NCBI GenBank assembly: GCA_023424135.1 | Contig: JAFAEH010000145.1 | Span: forward strand, 1 to 31,129 | Direction of reading: 5' to 3' | Origin: Actinomycetes bacterium | Lineage (GTDB): Bacteria > Actinomycetota > Actinomycetes > Actinomycetales > Cellulomonadaceae | DNA: 31,129 nucleotides | Part shown: in pieces, positions 16,434 to 23,700 of the stretch | Position numbering within the stretch: position 1 is the first letter of the stretch | How the letters are laid out: every line of letters begins with the position of its first letter | Notes under the pieces: generated by a model | Told to the model about the DNA's origin: nothing | The model's database searches: none | The model's input: the letters and a program-made list of their open reading frames with translations, nothing else | Made by a program: the position numbers and the translations under genes

Positions 16434-17638
16434 TGGCACACCCGGAGCGCGACTTCGCGGGCCGCGTGGTCGGTGCCGCGCTGGTGCTGCGGCTCGCGAC
16501 GGTCATGGTCGCGATGGTCGGGCTGCTGGGCGAGATGATCACCGGCCCGCTGCTCGCGTGCGTGCTGCTGCTCAGCGCGACGACCTTCGCGATGCTGTTC
16601 TACCGGCGTGTCCTCGACCTCGTCATCCGGCACCCCACGCTCCTGGTGGCGGACATCCTGGTGAACCTCGCGGTGGTGTGGGCGCTCGGGGTGGAGACGC
16701 CGCTCGTCCTGGCGACCCTTCCGCTCGCGCTGATCGTCGGGGTGCTCGTCGAGCGGCCCGCGGCGATCGGTGCGGCGGCGGTGCTGTGCGCCGGCTACGC
16801 GTTCGTCGCGCTGACGTCACCCGTCCAGCCGGTGCAGCGCGGCTTCATGACGGACCTCGGGGTGCCGGTGCTGTACGCGTCGCTCGTCGCGATCGGTGTG
16901 AGCGTCCGGTCGGCGCACCGCCAGCAGATCGACGTGGCTCGCGAGCTGGGCGAGGCCCAGCGTGCGGCGGCCGCCGCGGACGAGCGGGCGCGCCTCGCGC
17001 GTGAGATGCACGACTCCGTCGGCAAGTCCTTGCACGGGCTCGCTCTCGGGGCGCAGGGCCTGGTCGCGTGGATCGACCGTGACGTCGAGGTCGCACGCAC
17101 CCAGGCGGCCGCACTCGCGCAGGGGGCGGAGCAGGCGGCCCGTGAGGCCCGGGAGCTGCTGGTGCGCATGCGGCGCGACGAGCCGGACCGTGCGCTCGCC
17201 GAGGTCCTGGCGGACCTGTGCGCCGACTGGCAGGAGCAGACCTCGATCCGCTGCACGTTCACGGCGCACGAGGCGGTCGACCTGCCGACCTCGGTGCGTT
17301 ACGAGGTCCTGGCGATCGTCGGTGAGGCGCTCGAGAACGTCGTGCGCCACGCGGACGCGTCGTGCGTACGGGTCTCGCTCGAACGGGTGGCACGAGCGGT
17401 GCGCCTGGTCGTGCGGGACGACGGCTCCGGGTTCGTCCCCGCGCCCGACGGACGAGGGCCGCGGGGGCACTTCGGCCTCGTCGGCATGCGCGAGCGCGCC
17501 GAGGGGGTCGGCGCGCTCCTCGAGGTGGAGTCCGCGCCGGGGGCGGGCACGACCGTGACGACGACGTGGTCGCCCACGGGACTGCAGGACGGTGCTCGTG
17601 TGCGCGAGCAGTCGGGTGCGACAGGAGGTACGTCGTGA
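16433..17638 (+). CDS. NarL-family membrane sensor histidine kinase
   Basis: A 401-residue kinase. The first 160 residues hold about five or six hydrophobic helices with almost no extracytoplasmic loop, so it probably senses something in or near the membrane. Next is the HisKA_3 dimerisation helix with EMHDSVGKSLHG (phospho-acceptor His193) and a HATPase_c domain: N-box ALENVVRHADA, G1 DDGSGF, G2 GHFGLVGMRERAE. It is embedded in the Tad overlap chain (shares a base with tadC, overlaps the response regulator by 4 nt), so it is expressed with the machine it may control. Cognate regulator is the next gene. Confidence 0.92.
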   Translation: MAHPERDFAGRVVGAALVLRLATVMVAMVGLLGEMITGPLLACVLLLSATTFAMLFYRRVLDLVIRHPTLLVADILVNLAVVWALGVETPLVLATLPLALIVGVLVERPAAIGAAAVLCAGYAFVALTSPVQPVQRGFMTDLGVPVLYASLVAIGVSVRSAHRQQIDVARELGEAQRAAAAADERARLAREMHDSVGKSLHGLALGAQGLVAWIDRDVEVARTQAAALAQGAEQAAREARELLVRMRRDEPDRALAEVLADLCADWQEQTSIRCTFTAHEAVDLPTSVRYEVLAIVGEALENVVRHADASCVRVSLERVARAVRLVVRDDGSGFVPAPDGRGPRGHFGLVGMRERAEGVGALLEVESAPGAGTTVTTTWSPTGLQDGARVREQSGATGGTS

Positions 17639-18297
17639 CGGACCAGGTGACGGTCGTCATCGTCGACGACAACGCGGTGATCCGGATGGGCCTGCGCAGC
17701 CTGCTCGACGCGACCGCGACGATCAAGGTCCTCGGTGAGGCGGGCGACGGCGAGGAGGCCCTGCGCGTCGTGCGGGAGACCGTGCCGGACGTGGTCCTGC
17801 TGGACGTGCGGATGCCCCGCCGCGACGGGGTGCAGGTGGCCGCCGAGGTGCGTGCCTGGAGCAAGGTCCTCATGCTCACGTACTCCGAGGCGCCCGAGGT
17901 CGTGCGCGCCGCCGTCGAGGCGGGGGCGGGTGGCTACCTCGTGCACGGGCACTTCGACGCGCACGAGCTCGAGCGCACCGTCCTGGGGGTGGCGCGGGGG
18001 TCCTTCGTGCTGTCGTCACCCGCCGCGACGGCGATGCGGGCGGCGTGGTCGGAGCCCCCCGTCGAGAGCGCTCCGGAGCGCCCGGACGCGAACCTGTCGC
18101 CGCGTGAGGTCGAGGTGATGGAGCTCGTCGCGGCCGGACGCACGAACAGCGAGATCGCCCAGGAGTGCTTCCTGTCCGAGAAGACGGTGAAGAACCACAT
18201 CAACCACATCTTCGCGAAGCTGGGTGTCCGGACCCGGGCGGAGGCGGTCTCGGTCTGGCTGGGCGGGTCGACGAGCCCACACCGCGTCGGGACGTGA
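17635..18297 (+). CDS. NarL/LuxR-type response regulator with atypical receiver
   Basis: A DNA-binding regulator of 220 residues. The receiver domain (1-120) has the acidic pair Asp11/Asp12, phospho-acceptor Asp57 (LLDVRMP) and switch Thr82, but the invariant Lys after beta-5 is replaced: the motif reads GYLVHG (His104) where GYLLKD is expected. The C-terminal LuxR helix-turn-helix is intact (LSPREVEVMELVAAGRTNSE, then LSEKTVKNHINHIFAKL). The GTG at 17635 has AGGAGG upstream and overlaps the kinase stop by 4 nt. Last gene of the overlap chain, directly before the flp promoter region. Phosphorylation may be altered by the Lys-to-His change (inference). Confidence 0.93.
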   Translation: MTDQVTVVIVDDNAVIRMGLRSLLDATATIKVLGEAGDGEEALRVVRETVPDVVLLDVRMPRRDGVQVAAEVRAWSKVLMLTYSEAPEVVRAAVEAGAGGYLVHGHFDAHELERTVLGVARGSFVLSSPAATAMRAAWSEPPVESAPERPDANLSPREVEVMELVAAGRTNSEIAQECFLSEKTVKNHINHIFAKLGVRTRAEAVSVWLGGSTSPHRVGT

Positions 18298-18325
18298 TTG
18301 GGCCCGTGATTGGGCCCACGGGCCC
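18294..18325 (+). promoter_or_regulatory. 12-bp tandem repeat and GGGCCC cluster upstream of flp
   Basis: GTGATTGGGCCC is repeated exactly at 18294-18305 and 18306-18317, followed by another GGGCCC at 18320-18325. The first copy overlaps the stop of the response regulator. The cluster ends about 24 nt before the proposed flp -10 element, an activator-like position. A role as operator, perhaps for the adjacent regulator, is inference. Confidence 0.45.
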
Positions 18326-18348
18326 GTCGCCGGACGGTGGTCGGACCG

Positions 18349-18354
18349 TAGTTT
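18349..18354 (+). promoter_or_regulatory. putative flp -10 element
   Basis: TAGTTT in a rare T-run (TAGTTTTTCGG) fits TANNNT and lies about 55 nt before the pilin start. No good -35 box is visible, consistent with an activator-dependent promoter. Confidence 0.4.
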
Positions 18355-18409
18355 TTCGGTCATCAGCACACGCCGGCCCCGAAGCCGGGACGACCAGATG
18401 GAGAAGACG

Positions 18410-18634
18410 ATGACGCAGATGTTCGTGAGCACCAAGGTCCGCCTGCAGAAGGCCGTCGAGGCGCGTCTGGCCGGCCGTGACCTGGAGGCCGGTCAGGGCA
18501 TGCTCGAGTACGTCGGGATCCTCGTGATCGCCGCCGTCCTCATCGTCGCGGTGATGGCTGCGCTGGACGTCATCGACGTCGAGGGCATCGTGAACAACCG
18601 CGCGAACGAGATCCAGGACTCCCTCAACCGATGA
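18410..18634 (+). CDS. flp: Flp/Fap-type major pilin
   Basis: The shaft subunit of the Tad pilus, 74 residues. The leader ends at Gly28, followed by QGMLEYVGILVIAAVLI, with Glu33 at +5 and Tyr34 as in Flp prepilins. Cleavage leaves a 46-residue mature pilin made of one long hydrophobic helix and a short polar tail. I chose the ATG at 18410 because GGAG (18400-18403) sits 6 nt before it; the in-frame ATG at 18398 lacks a ribosome site. The gene stands alone between its own promoter region and a strong hairpin, as expected for a highly expressed pilin. Confidence 0.93.
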   Translation: MTQMFVSTKVRLQKAVEARLAGRDLEAGQGMLEYVGILVIAAVLIVAVMAALDVIDVEGIVNNRANEIQDSLNR

Positions 18635-18647
18635 CCTCAGGTCGTTG

Positions 18648-18688
18648 ACGACGAGCCCGCGGCGCCACCGGCGCCGCGGGCTCGTCGT
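18648..18688 (+). terminator. perfect 19-bp hairpin after flp
   Basis: The arm at 18648-18666 is perfectly complementary to 18670-18688 with a 3-nt loop (ACC). It begins 14 nt after the pilin stop codon. No T-run, but the stem is very stable. It can act as a terminator or as a partial terminator and 3-prime stabiliser that keeps flp mRNA above that of the downstream genes. Confidence 0.75.
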
Positions 18689-18727
18689 GCTGCAGGTGGT
18701 GGGGTGCGGACGACGGAGGAGGATCGG

Positions 18728-19477
18728 ATGCGCGCGGCGATCAGGTGCTGCGGGACGAGCAGGGCGAGGGCGCTGCGGCACGCGTGGGGGCGTGGGGACT
18801 CCGGCATGGCGGTCTCCGGGCTGATGCTCACGGTCGCCCTCGCCGCTCTCGTGCTGCTGATGCTCGTCGTGGTGCCGCTCATGCAGCACACCGCGAACTC
18901 CGACCAGGCGGAGGACGCGGCGGACGCGGCCGCGCTCGCGGCGGTGCAGCGCATCCGCACCTTGTCGCTCGATGCGGTGACGGGGCTCGCCGCGGGGGGC
19001 AGCCTGACGGCCGGGATGCCGGTCTCGGCGGGCATCGACGCGGCGGCGACGTACGCGTCGCGCAACGACGCGGATCTGGTCCCCGGCACGTACGCGATCG
19101 ACTGGGGACGGGGGCGGGTGGACCTGCGGGTCGCGCTGCGCGACCGCGGTGAGGTCGACGCGGCCGACCCGGACCGGACGCTGCGCAACGGTGCGGCCGA
19201 GCTCGGGGTGGCTCTGGGCACGTGCCGCCTCGACCGGCGTGACGAGATCATCGGGTACGAGCCCGTGCCGACCCCGACCCCCGAGCCGACCCCCACGGCC
19301 ACCCCCACCCCGAGCCCGACGCCGACCCCGACGCCGACACCCGTGCCGATCTGGGGCAGCAGCTACCGCTTCGTCTGCGACGGCTACTCGGGCGACTGGG
19401 ACCGCGACCGGGGCGATGTGCTCGAGGACGCGCGCGCGTGGCTCGATGCGCGGCTCGTGCCGAGGCTCGTGCGATGA
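18728..19477 (+). CDS. TadG-like pilus-associated protein with Pro-Thr linker
   Basis: A 249-residue protein with a basic leader, a hydrophobic helix (about residues 30-56, GLMLTVALAALVLLMLVVVP) and the TadE/TadG hallmark after it (SDQAEDAADAAALAAVQ). Unlike the other pilin-like proteins here, no Glu sits at +5 after the Gly26 region (GMAVSG), so processing is doubtful. Residues about 181-207 are a Pro-Thr repeat linker, followed by a small C-terminal domain with one Cys (FVCDGY) and another Cys before the linker (GTCRLD), possibly a disulfide. ATG at 18728 with GGAGGAGGA just upstream; an in-frame ATG at 18704 lacks such a site. Confidence 0.8.
   Translation: MRAAIRCCGTSRARALRHAWGRGDSGMAVSGLMLTVALAALVLLMLVVVPLMQHTANSDQAEDAADAAALAAVQRIRTLSLDAVTGLAAGGSLTAGMPVSAGIDAAATYASRNDADLVPGTYAIDWGRGRVDLRVALRDRGEVDAADPDRTLRNGAAELGVALGTCRLDRRDEIIGYEPVPTPTPEPTPTATPTPSPTPTPTPTPVPIWGSSYRFVCDGYSGDWDRDRGDVLEDARAWLDARLVPRLVR
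19268..19348 (+). repeat. Pro-Thr coding repeat
   Basis: Degenerate 6-bp repeat (CCGACC-like units) encoding alternating Pro and Thr/Glu/Ala/Ser residues in the TadG-like protein. It looks like an extended wall-spanning or hinge linker and is a likely site of length variation. Confidence 0.85.
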
Positions 19478-19522
19478 TGTCCGACCTGTCGTGATCATGC
19501 AGGCGCGGGTGAGGAGGCGGAC

Positions 19523-20617
19523 GTGCAGGTGAGGAACCGACGGTGGGCGGGCGTACCGCTGGTCGCCGCGCTGGCGGTACTTCTGCTCGGCACCGCGGTC
19601 CCTCCTGCGGCAGCGGCCGAGACACCCGGGACGCTGCCGGAGATCGTCGAGGTCGACGGTGTCGACGTCCCGGTGCTCGGCACGTTCGCGCGACGTGACG
19701 GTGGACGAGGAGATCGCGACCTCGTCAGGGGTGCGGTGCACGGTGTGCAGCGGGTCGAGGGCGGCACGGTGCTGTACGTGTCGGTCGGTCTCGAGGCGGC
19801 GGCCGGCGGGTCGTTCGGCGCGGGCAGCTTCTTCCGTGAGACGGGCCGTGGGTACACGACGGACGCGCTGTCGCAGATGTACCTCGTCGACCGCGACGGG
19901 CTGAAGGTCTACCGACTGCTGCTCGACGGTGCGACGACCTTCACGACGAGCAAGCGGGACGCGCGCTTTCCCGCGGGTGAGCTGCGGGTGCTGTGGGGAG
20001 TGTTCCCGGAGCTCCCCGACACCGTCGAGTCGGTCGACGTGGTCGTCGGCGACACGAACGCCCTCGTGGCCCGGGTTCCCGTGGGCTCTGGGGCGCTGAG
20101 CCCAGCGTCGGACGAGGCGGTGCCTCAGGTCGGCACCGGCTGGCCGCGCATCCCCGACGCCGACGTCCTGGCGCAGGCCGATCCGCAGGACTCGATCTTC
20201 GATCTCGCGCGTCGGACGGAGTCGGCGGACGAGGTCGTGGCGACGGCCGAGTCCACGCAGGACGTCGCGACGACGCTGGACGCCAACGTGCTGTTCGACA
20301 AGAACTCGGCGACGCTGACACCCGCCGCGACCGAGGCGCTGGCCGCGGTCGCCGCTGACATCGCCGCCCGGGCTGTCGGTGAGGTGGTCGTCACAGGGCA
20401 CACCGACTCGGATGGATCGTCGTCGTCCAACCGGACACTCTCGGAGCAGCGTGCCGCCGCGGTCGTCGCGGCGCTCGCACCTGCCGCAGGCGGTCACGTG
20501 ACGTTCACGGCTGTCGGGCAGGGCGAGTCCGACCCCGTCGCACCCAACGACACACCGGAGAACATGCAGCTCAACCGGAGGGTGACCGTGCAGTACCAGA
20601 TCGGGTCCGGTTCATGA
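19523..20617 (+). CDS. secreted OmpA-family peptidoglycan-binding domain protein (copy 2)
   Basis: A 364-residue exported protein, paralogue of 7446-8543. Signal peptide at residues 1-32 ending PAAAAE. The middle domain shares VPVLGTF, VHGVQRVEGGT and VFPELPDT with copy 1. The C-terminal OmpA domain (about 253-358) has VLFDKNSATLT, TGHTDSDGS and NRRVTVQY. The GTG start at 19523 follows GGAGG. It overlaps the lipoprotein gene by 4 nt (ATGA), the same arrangement as copy 1. It lies directly behind the TadG-like gene, tying this family to the pilus locus. Confidence 0.88.
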   Translation: MQVRNRRWAGVPLVAALAVLLLGTAVPPAAAAETPGTLPEIVEVDGVDVPVLGTFARRDGGRGDRDLVRGAVHGVQRVEGGTVLYVSVGLEAAAGGSFGAGSFFRETGRGYTTDALSQMYLVDRDGLKVYRLLLDGATTFTTSKRDARFPAGELRVLWGVFPELPDTVESVDVVVGDTNALVARVPVGSGALSPASDEAVPQVGTGWPRIPDADVLAQADPQDSIFDLARRTESADEVVATAESTQDVATTLDANVLFDKNSATLTPAATEALAAVAADIAARAVGEVVVTGHTDSDGSSSSNRTLSEQRAAAVVAALAPAAGGHVTFTAVGQGESDPVAPNDTPENMQLNRRVTVQYQIGSGS

Positions 20618-21225
20618 GGCCGGTGCGCAGCCTCGCGCTCGGAGGGGCTGTCGCCCTGGCGTTCGCGCTGAGCGGTTGCACCGGTGATGCGGACGACACG
20701 CCGACGTCGAGCTCCGCGCCGACGACGGATGCCACGCAGGAGTCGCAGTGGACGGTCGACTCGCTGGCCGCCGCCGTGCTCGAGCAGGACGTCCAGGACG
20801 TCGACCCGGTCGCGCACGCGAGTGGGACGGTCTCCTCGACCAAGGGGGACTGGGACGTCGAGATCGACGTGCTGTCGGTCCTGTCCGACGCGCACGGCAC
20901 CGATCTCGTGTACGTGCTGCGTTCCCCCGACGGTGTCGTGCAGGACATCGATCGCCGGCCATGGGGCGACGGCCGCGACATCTGGAACGACACGCGATCG
21001 ATCGTCATCGTCGACCAGGGCGGCGAGAGGCTGCTGCCGTACACGGGTTACACGGCGTCCGACCGGGCGGACGACTTCTGCGCGTGCGGGAAGATGCCGC
21101 AGTCCGTCGGCGAGGGGGATGTGCTCGGTGCGCTCCTGCCGCCGCTGGACCCGGCCACGACGACCGTCACGATCGAGTTCCCGGGCCTCGAGCCCCTCAC
21201 CGACGTCCCCGTCACCCGGCGCTGA
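20614..21225 (+). CDS. lipoprotein partner of OmpA-domain protein (copy 2)
   Basis: A 203-residue lipoprotein with a clear signal and lipobox LSGC (Cys22), then a Thr/Ser/Asp linker and a globular domain paralogous to 8540-9163. Shared features are a Leu-Ala-Ala-Ala-Val-Leu segment after the linker, the Cys-Ala-Cys motif (Cys156/Cys158), LLPPLDPATTTVTIEFPGL and a terminal VTRR. The family is unrecognised. It is co-translated with the OmpA protein, which suggests a membrane-to-wall bridge (inference). Its 3-prime end overlaps the end of a convergent frameshifted gene. Confidence 0.86.
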   Translation: MRPVRSLALGGAVALAFALSGCTGDADDTPTSSSAPTTDATQESQWTVDSLAAAVLEQDVQDVDPVAHASGTVSSTKGDWDVEIDVLSVLSDAHGTDLVYVLRSPDGVVQDIDRRPWGDGRDIWNDTRSIVIVDQGGERLLPYTGYTASDRADDFCACGKMPQSVGEGDVLGALLPPLDPATTTVTIEFPGLEPLTDVPVTRR

Positions 21226-21561
21226 CCGCCCGTCGTCCGTCGTTCGGGTGCGCCGCCGATGTCGAACCGGCGGCGCCTGACGACGCGCGTCGTTGTGCGG
21301 GGGCCTGCGCTGCGACGAACGTCCACAGCGCGGCGGGGCCGGCGGCGACGAGGACCTGCGTGAGCCCGTCTCCCTCGCACACCACGGTGCCGCGGCGGAT
21401 GTGGTCGATGCGGGCCAGGTAGGTCAGCTCGCGGTCGTCGACGGTGACGGTCGCCAGCGAGGCGCGGGACGCGTCGGGACCCCGATCTCGTCGAGCAGCG
21501 CCACGGGCGCCAGCACACTACCGGCCCCGTCGTCGCCGTGGCCGAGCGGCCGTGGTGCCAC
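21212..21561 (-). pseudogene. frameshifted small hypothetical gene
   Basis: Two minus-strand reading frames carry coding-type codon use in turn. From about 21561 to 21480 the frame reads VLAPVALLDEIGV with nearly all third positions G or C. From about 21478 down to the stop at 21212 the good frame is another one, reading SLATVTVDDRELTYLARIDH and on to GLTQVLVAAGPAALWTFVAAQ. In that second frame a TAG lies just upstream and codon use before 21480 is poor. A one-base deletion near 21476-21484 (in a GGGACCCCGA run) explains this. Start uncertain: GTG at 21561, 21516 or 21504. Family not recognised, about 115 residues if repaired. It follows the membrane gene at 21585-22013 and may be its operon partner. 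Could also be a sequencing error. Confidence 0.55.
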
Positions 21562-21584
21562 TGCGGTGGCCGCGCCGGCCCGGC

Positions 21585-22013
21585 CTATCGCTGGGCCTGC
21601 GGGAGGTAGCTCGCGCGGTGATGCGGGTCGGCAGGTGCGCTGGCGACGAGGACGACCGCGCCGCCGACCAGCAGCCAGGCGACCAGGTCGAGAAGGGTCG
21701 TCGTCGCGCCCGGCCCGGTGACGAGCTGGCCCAGGTACGTCCGCCCGTCCCACGTCGTGGGGCTGACGGCGTAGCCGAGCGCGAGCCCTACGGCGCCGGC
21801 GAGGCGCAGCTCGGCGCGCGTCCCGCTCAGCACCCGGGGTCGCACCGCGAGCCAGCACGACAGCAGCAGGGACACGGTGACGAGGAGCGTGCGCATCACC
21901 AGACCGGCCCTCTGGTCGAGGGTCTGCTGACCGACGTACAGGGCTGCGAACGACGCGATCAGCGCTCCCAGCGCGGTCGTGAGCGCCACCTGGGCGATCA
22001 GTGCCAAGCGCAT
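21585..22013 (-). CDS. small four-helix membrane protein (related to 24820-25224)
   Basis: A 142-residue integral membrane protein with about four hydrophobic helices. Family unrecognised, but it is clearly related to the protein at 24820-25224: both have a motif of Pro, Thr-Trp, Gly-Arg-Thr and Gly-Gln-Leu (here SPTTWDGRTYLGQL) followed by a helix with DLVAW. The ATG at 22013 has AAAGGA 7-8 nt upstream on the minus strand. It is divergent from the giant Flp-leader gene at 22235, whereas its paralogue sits directly upstream of, and overlaps, the second giant gene. That arrangement suggests the two are functionally linked to those proteins. Confidence 0.82.
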   Translation of the reverse strand: MRLALIAQVALTTALGALIASFAALYVGQQTLDQRAGLVMRTLLVTVSLLLSCWLAVRPRVLSGTRAELRLAGAVGLALGYAVSPTTWDGRTYLGQLVTGPGATTTLLDLVAWLLVGGAVVLVASAPADPHHRASYLPQAQR

Positions 22014-22117
22014 GCAGCGGTCCTTTCGGTGGGCTTGCCCGTGGCTCGTCCTCCGGCCACGTCCGCAGGACGGTACCTGCGCAGGAACGACCCCGATGGG
22101 TCCGTGTGCCCAGGTCA

Positions 22118-22167
22118 GGGCCCAGCCGAGCGACGCCGCGCGGGCCCCGACGGGTGTCTGCGGGCCC
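22118..22167. promoter_or_regulatory. three GGGCCC hexamers before giant Flp-leader gene 1
   Basis: GGGCCC at 22118-22123, 22142-22147 and 22162-22167, spaced 24 and 20 bp, in the 221-bp divergent intergenic region. Similar clusters precede flp. Possible operator; regulator unknown. Confidence 0.35.
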
Positions 22168-22189
22168 GCCCTGAGCGCGCGCGCTCGGC

Positions 22190-22195
22190 TATCGT
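22190..22195 (+). promoter_or_regulatory. putative -10 element of giant Flp-leader gene 1
   Basis: TATCGT matches TANNNT and lies about 40 nt before the GTG start, downstream of the GGGCCC cluster. No convincing -35 box. Confidence 0.35.
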
Positions 22196-22234
22196 CCGAG
22201 ACCGGAACCGTGGCATGACGAGAAGGGGACCTCC

Positions 22235-23671
22235 GTGAGCTGGATGGCGCATCGCACGCGGCACCGGGACATGCCGGACCGGGGCTCCGGGACGCTGGAG
22301 TACACCGGCATCCTCGTGGTCGCCGCGATGCTCATCACCGTCTCGGTCGCCGTGGCACCTGCCGTCGCCCCGTACGTCGCGTCGGCTGCCTGCCAGATCT
22401 CGCAGGCGCTGGAGGGCTCCGGGGGCGGGTGCGACGAGCCGTCCGTGACGGCCGGGGCCGACGACGAGGACTTCCACCCGGGCGTGTGCATGCTCGCGGA
22501 GACGAAGGAGAAGTACTCGGCCGAGGTGAAGATCTGGTTCTTCAAGCTGAGCGAGAGCTCCGGCTTCATCGTGCAGGAGTACTCCGACGGTACGGTTCGC
22601 GCGACGCTGACCGACGGCGCCGGGTTCGGCGCAAGCGGGAACATCGGCTCCAAGACGTTCGACGCCGGCAAGCTGGGGGACGGGGACAACGCGGGCGTCG
22701 ACGTGTCGCTCGGGGGCGACCTGAAGTTCGAGTACGGCTCGACGTGGAAGTTCGACTCCGCCGACCAGTGGGAGCAGATGCGCGGGCAGCTCGACGACTA
22801 CCTCATCCAGCAGGAGCAGATGAAGGGTGAGGGGGCCGCCGGCATGGCGTTCTACCTCTGGCTCACGGACGGCTGGGTCGAGGCGCCGAAGGACCCGAGC
22901 GTCACCTACGGCAAGATCACCCTGGAGGCGGCGCTCAAGGCGAGCGCGGGTCTGCGCATCCCGGGGACGAGCAAGGACGCGAACGGCAAGGACAAGCTGA
23001 TCGACCCCAAGGTGGGCGTCAACGGCTCGCTGACCGTCGGCGGCTCCGTGATCGTGATGAACGACGCCGACGCGGGCACCAAGAGCTACACCTACGAGCT
23101 GTCGGGCAAGGCCACGCTCGGGGGCGACATGATCGTCGGCCACGCCCAGGGCGAGGGAGCGGTCACGGGCGCGTTCACCACCACGTACGACGACGCGGGC
23201 AACCTCACGCAGATCGCGTTCAAGTCGTCGTACGAGATCGGCGGCGGGTACAACCTCGGGAACAACACGTTCAAGTCCGTCAGCGGCAAGCTCGCCGAGG
23301 GGGAGACCCGCTCGGTCGTCACGACCACCAAGCTCGACGTCACGGACGAGAACCGGGCGCTCGTGCAGGAGTGGATCGACGGGAACGCCGCCGGTCAGAC
23401 GTTCACGCTCCCGTTCTCCGCGATGGTGCCGGACCGCCCGTCGGACGACCCGTTCATGCAGCTCATGTACGAGCAGGCGAAGCTGAGCCAGGTGACCTAC
23501 CACAACGTCAAGGACTCGTGGGAGTTCGGCATGGCGGTGAAGAAGGGCTGGGAGTTCGGGTTCAACGTCAGCGCGGAGGAGGCGACGGCGACCAAGGTCG
23601 ACGCCCAGTTCCTCGGTGCACCGGGGCAGGACGGCAACCGCGTGCTCGTCGAGGACGCGCTGTGCAACTGA
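22235..23671 (+). CDS. giant Flp-leader surface protein 1
   Basis: A 478-residue protein that begins like a Flp prepilin: basic leader ending at Gly17, then SGTLEYTGILVVAAMLI with Glu22 at +5 and Tyr23, and a hydrophobic helix to about residue 48. Unlike Flp it continues with CX12C (Cys53, Cys66), Cys85, a ~390-residue passenger rich in Gly, Asp, Lys and Thr with alternating patterns typical of beta strands, and a terminal Cys477 just before the stop. No catalytic motif is recognisable. The four Cys positions match those of the protein at 25224-26636, though the passengers differ greatly in sequence. GTG start with AAGGGG upstream. If processed by the Tad prepilin peptidase it would be a very large minor pilin, tip adhesin or pilus-exported passenger (inference). 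A toxin-like cargo cannot be excluded. Confidence 0.85.
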   Translation: MSWMAHRTRHRDMPDRGSGTLEYTGILVVAAMLITVSVAVAPAVAPYVASAACQISQALEGSGGGCDEPSVTAGADDEDFHPGVCMLAETKEKYSAEVKIWFFKLSESSGFIVQEYSDGTVRATLTDGAGFGASGNIGSKTFDAGKLGDGDNAGVDVSLGGDLKFEYGSTWKFDSADQWEQMRGQLDDYLIQQEQMKGEGAAGMAFYLWLTDGWVEAPKDPSVTYGKITLEAALKASAGLRIPGTSKDANGKDKLIDPKVGVNGSLTVGGSVIVMNDADAGTKSYTYELSGKATLGGDMIVGHAQGEGAVTGAFTTTYDDAGNLTQIAFKSSYEIGGGYNLGNNTFKSVSGKLAEGETRSVVTTTKLDVTDENRALVQEWIDGNAAGQTFTLPFSAMVPDRPSDDPFMQLMYEQAKLSQVTYHNVKDSWEFGMAVKKGWEFGFNVSAEEATATKVDAQFLGAPGQDGNRVLVEDALCN

Positions 23672-23700
23672 GCGAGGGACCGAGCCAGGAGGGCGGCGGC

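Noticed and set aside
18398..18409. Earlier ATG for flp
   Set aside because: No ribosome site before it, whereas GGAG at 18400-18403 is correctly placed for the ATG at 18410.
18200..20497. 765-residue minus-strand open frame over flp, the TadG-like gene and OmpA copy 2
   Set aside because: Antisense shadow of several well-supported genes; Arg-rich composition.
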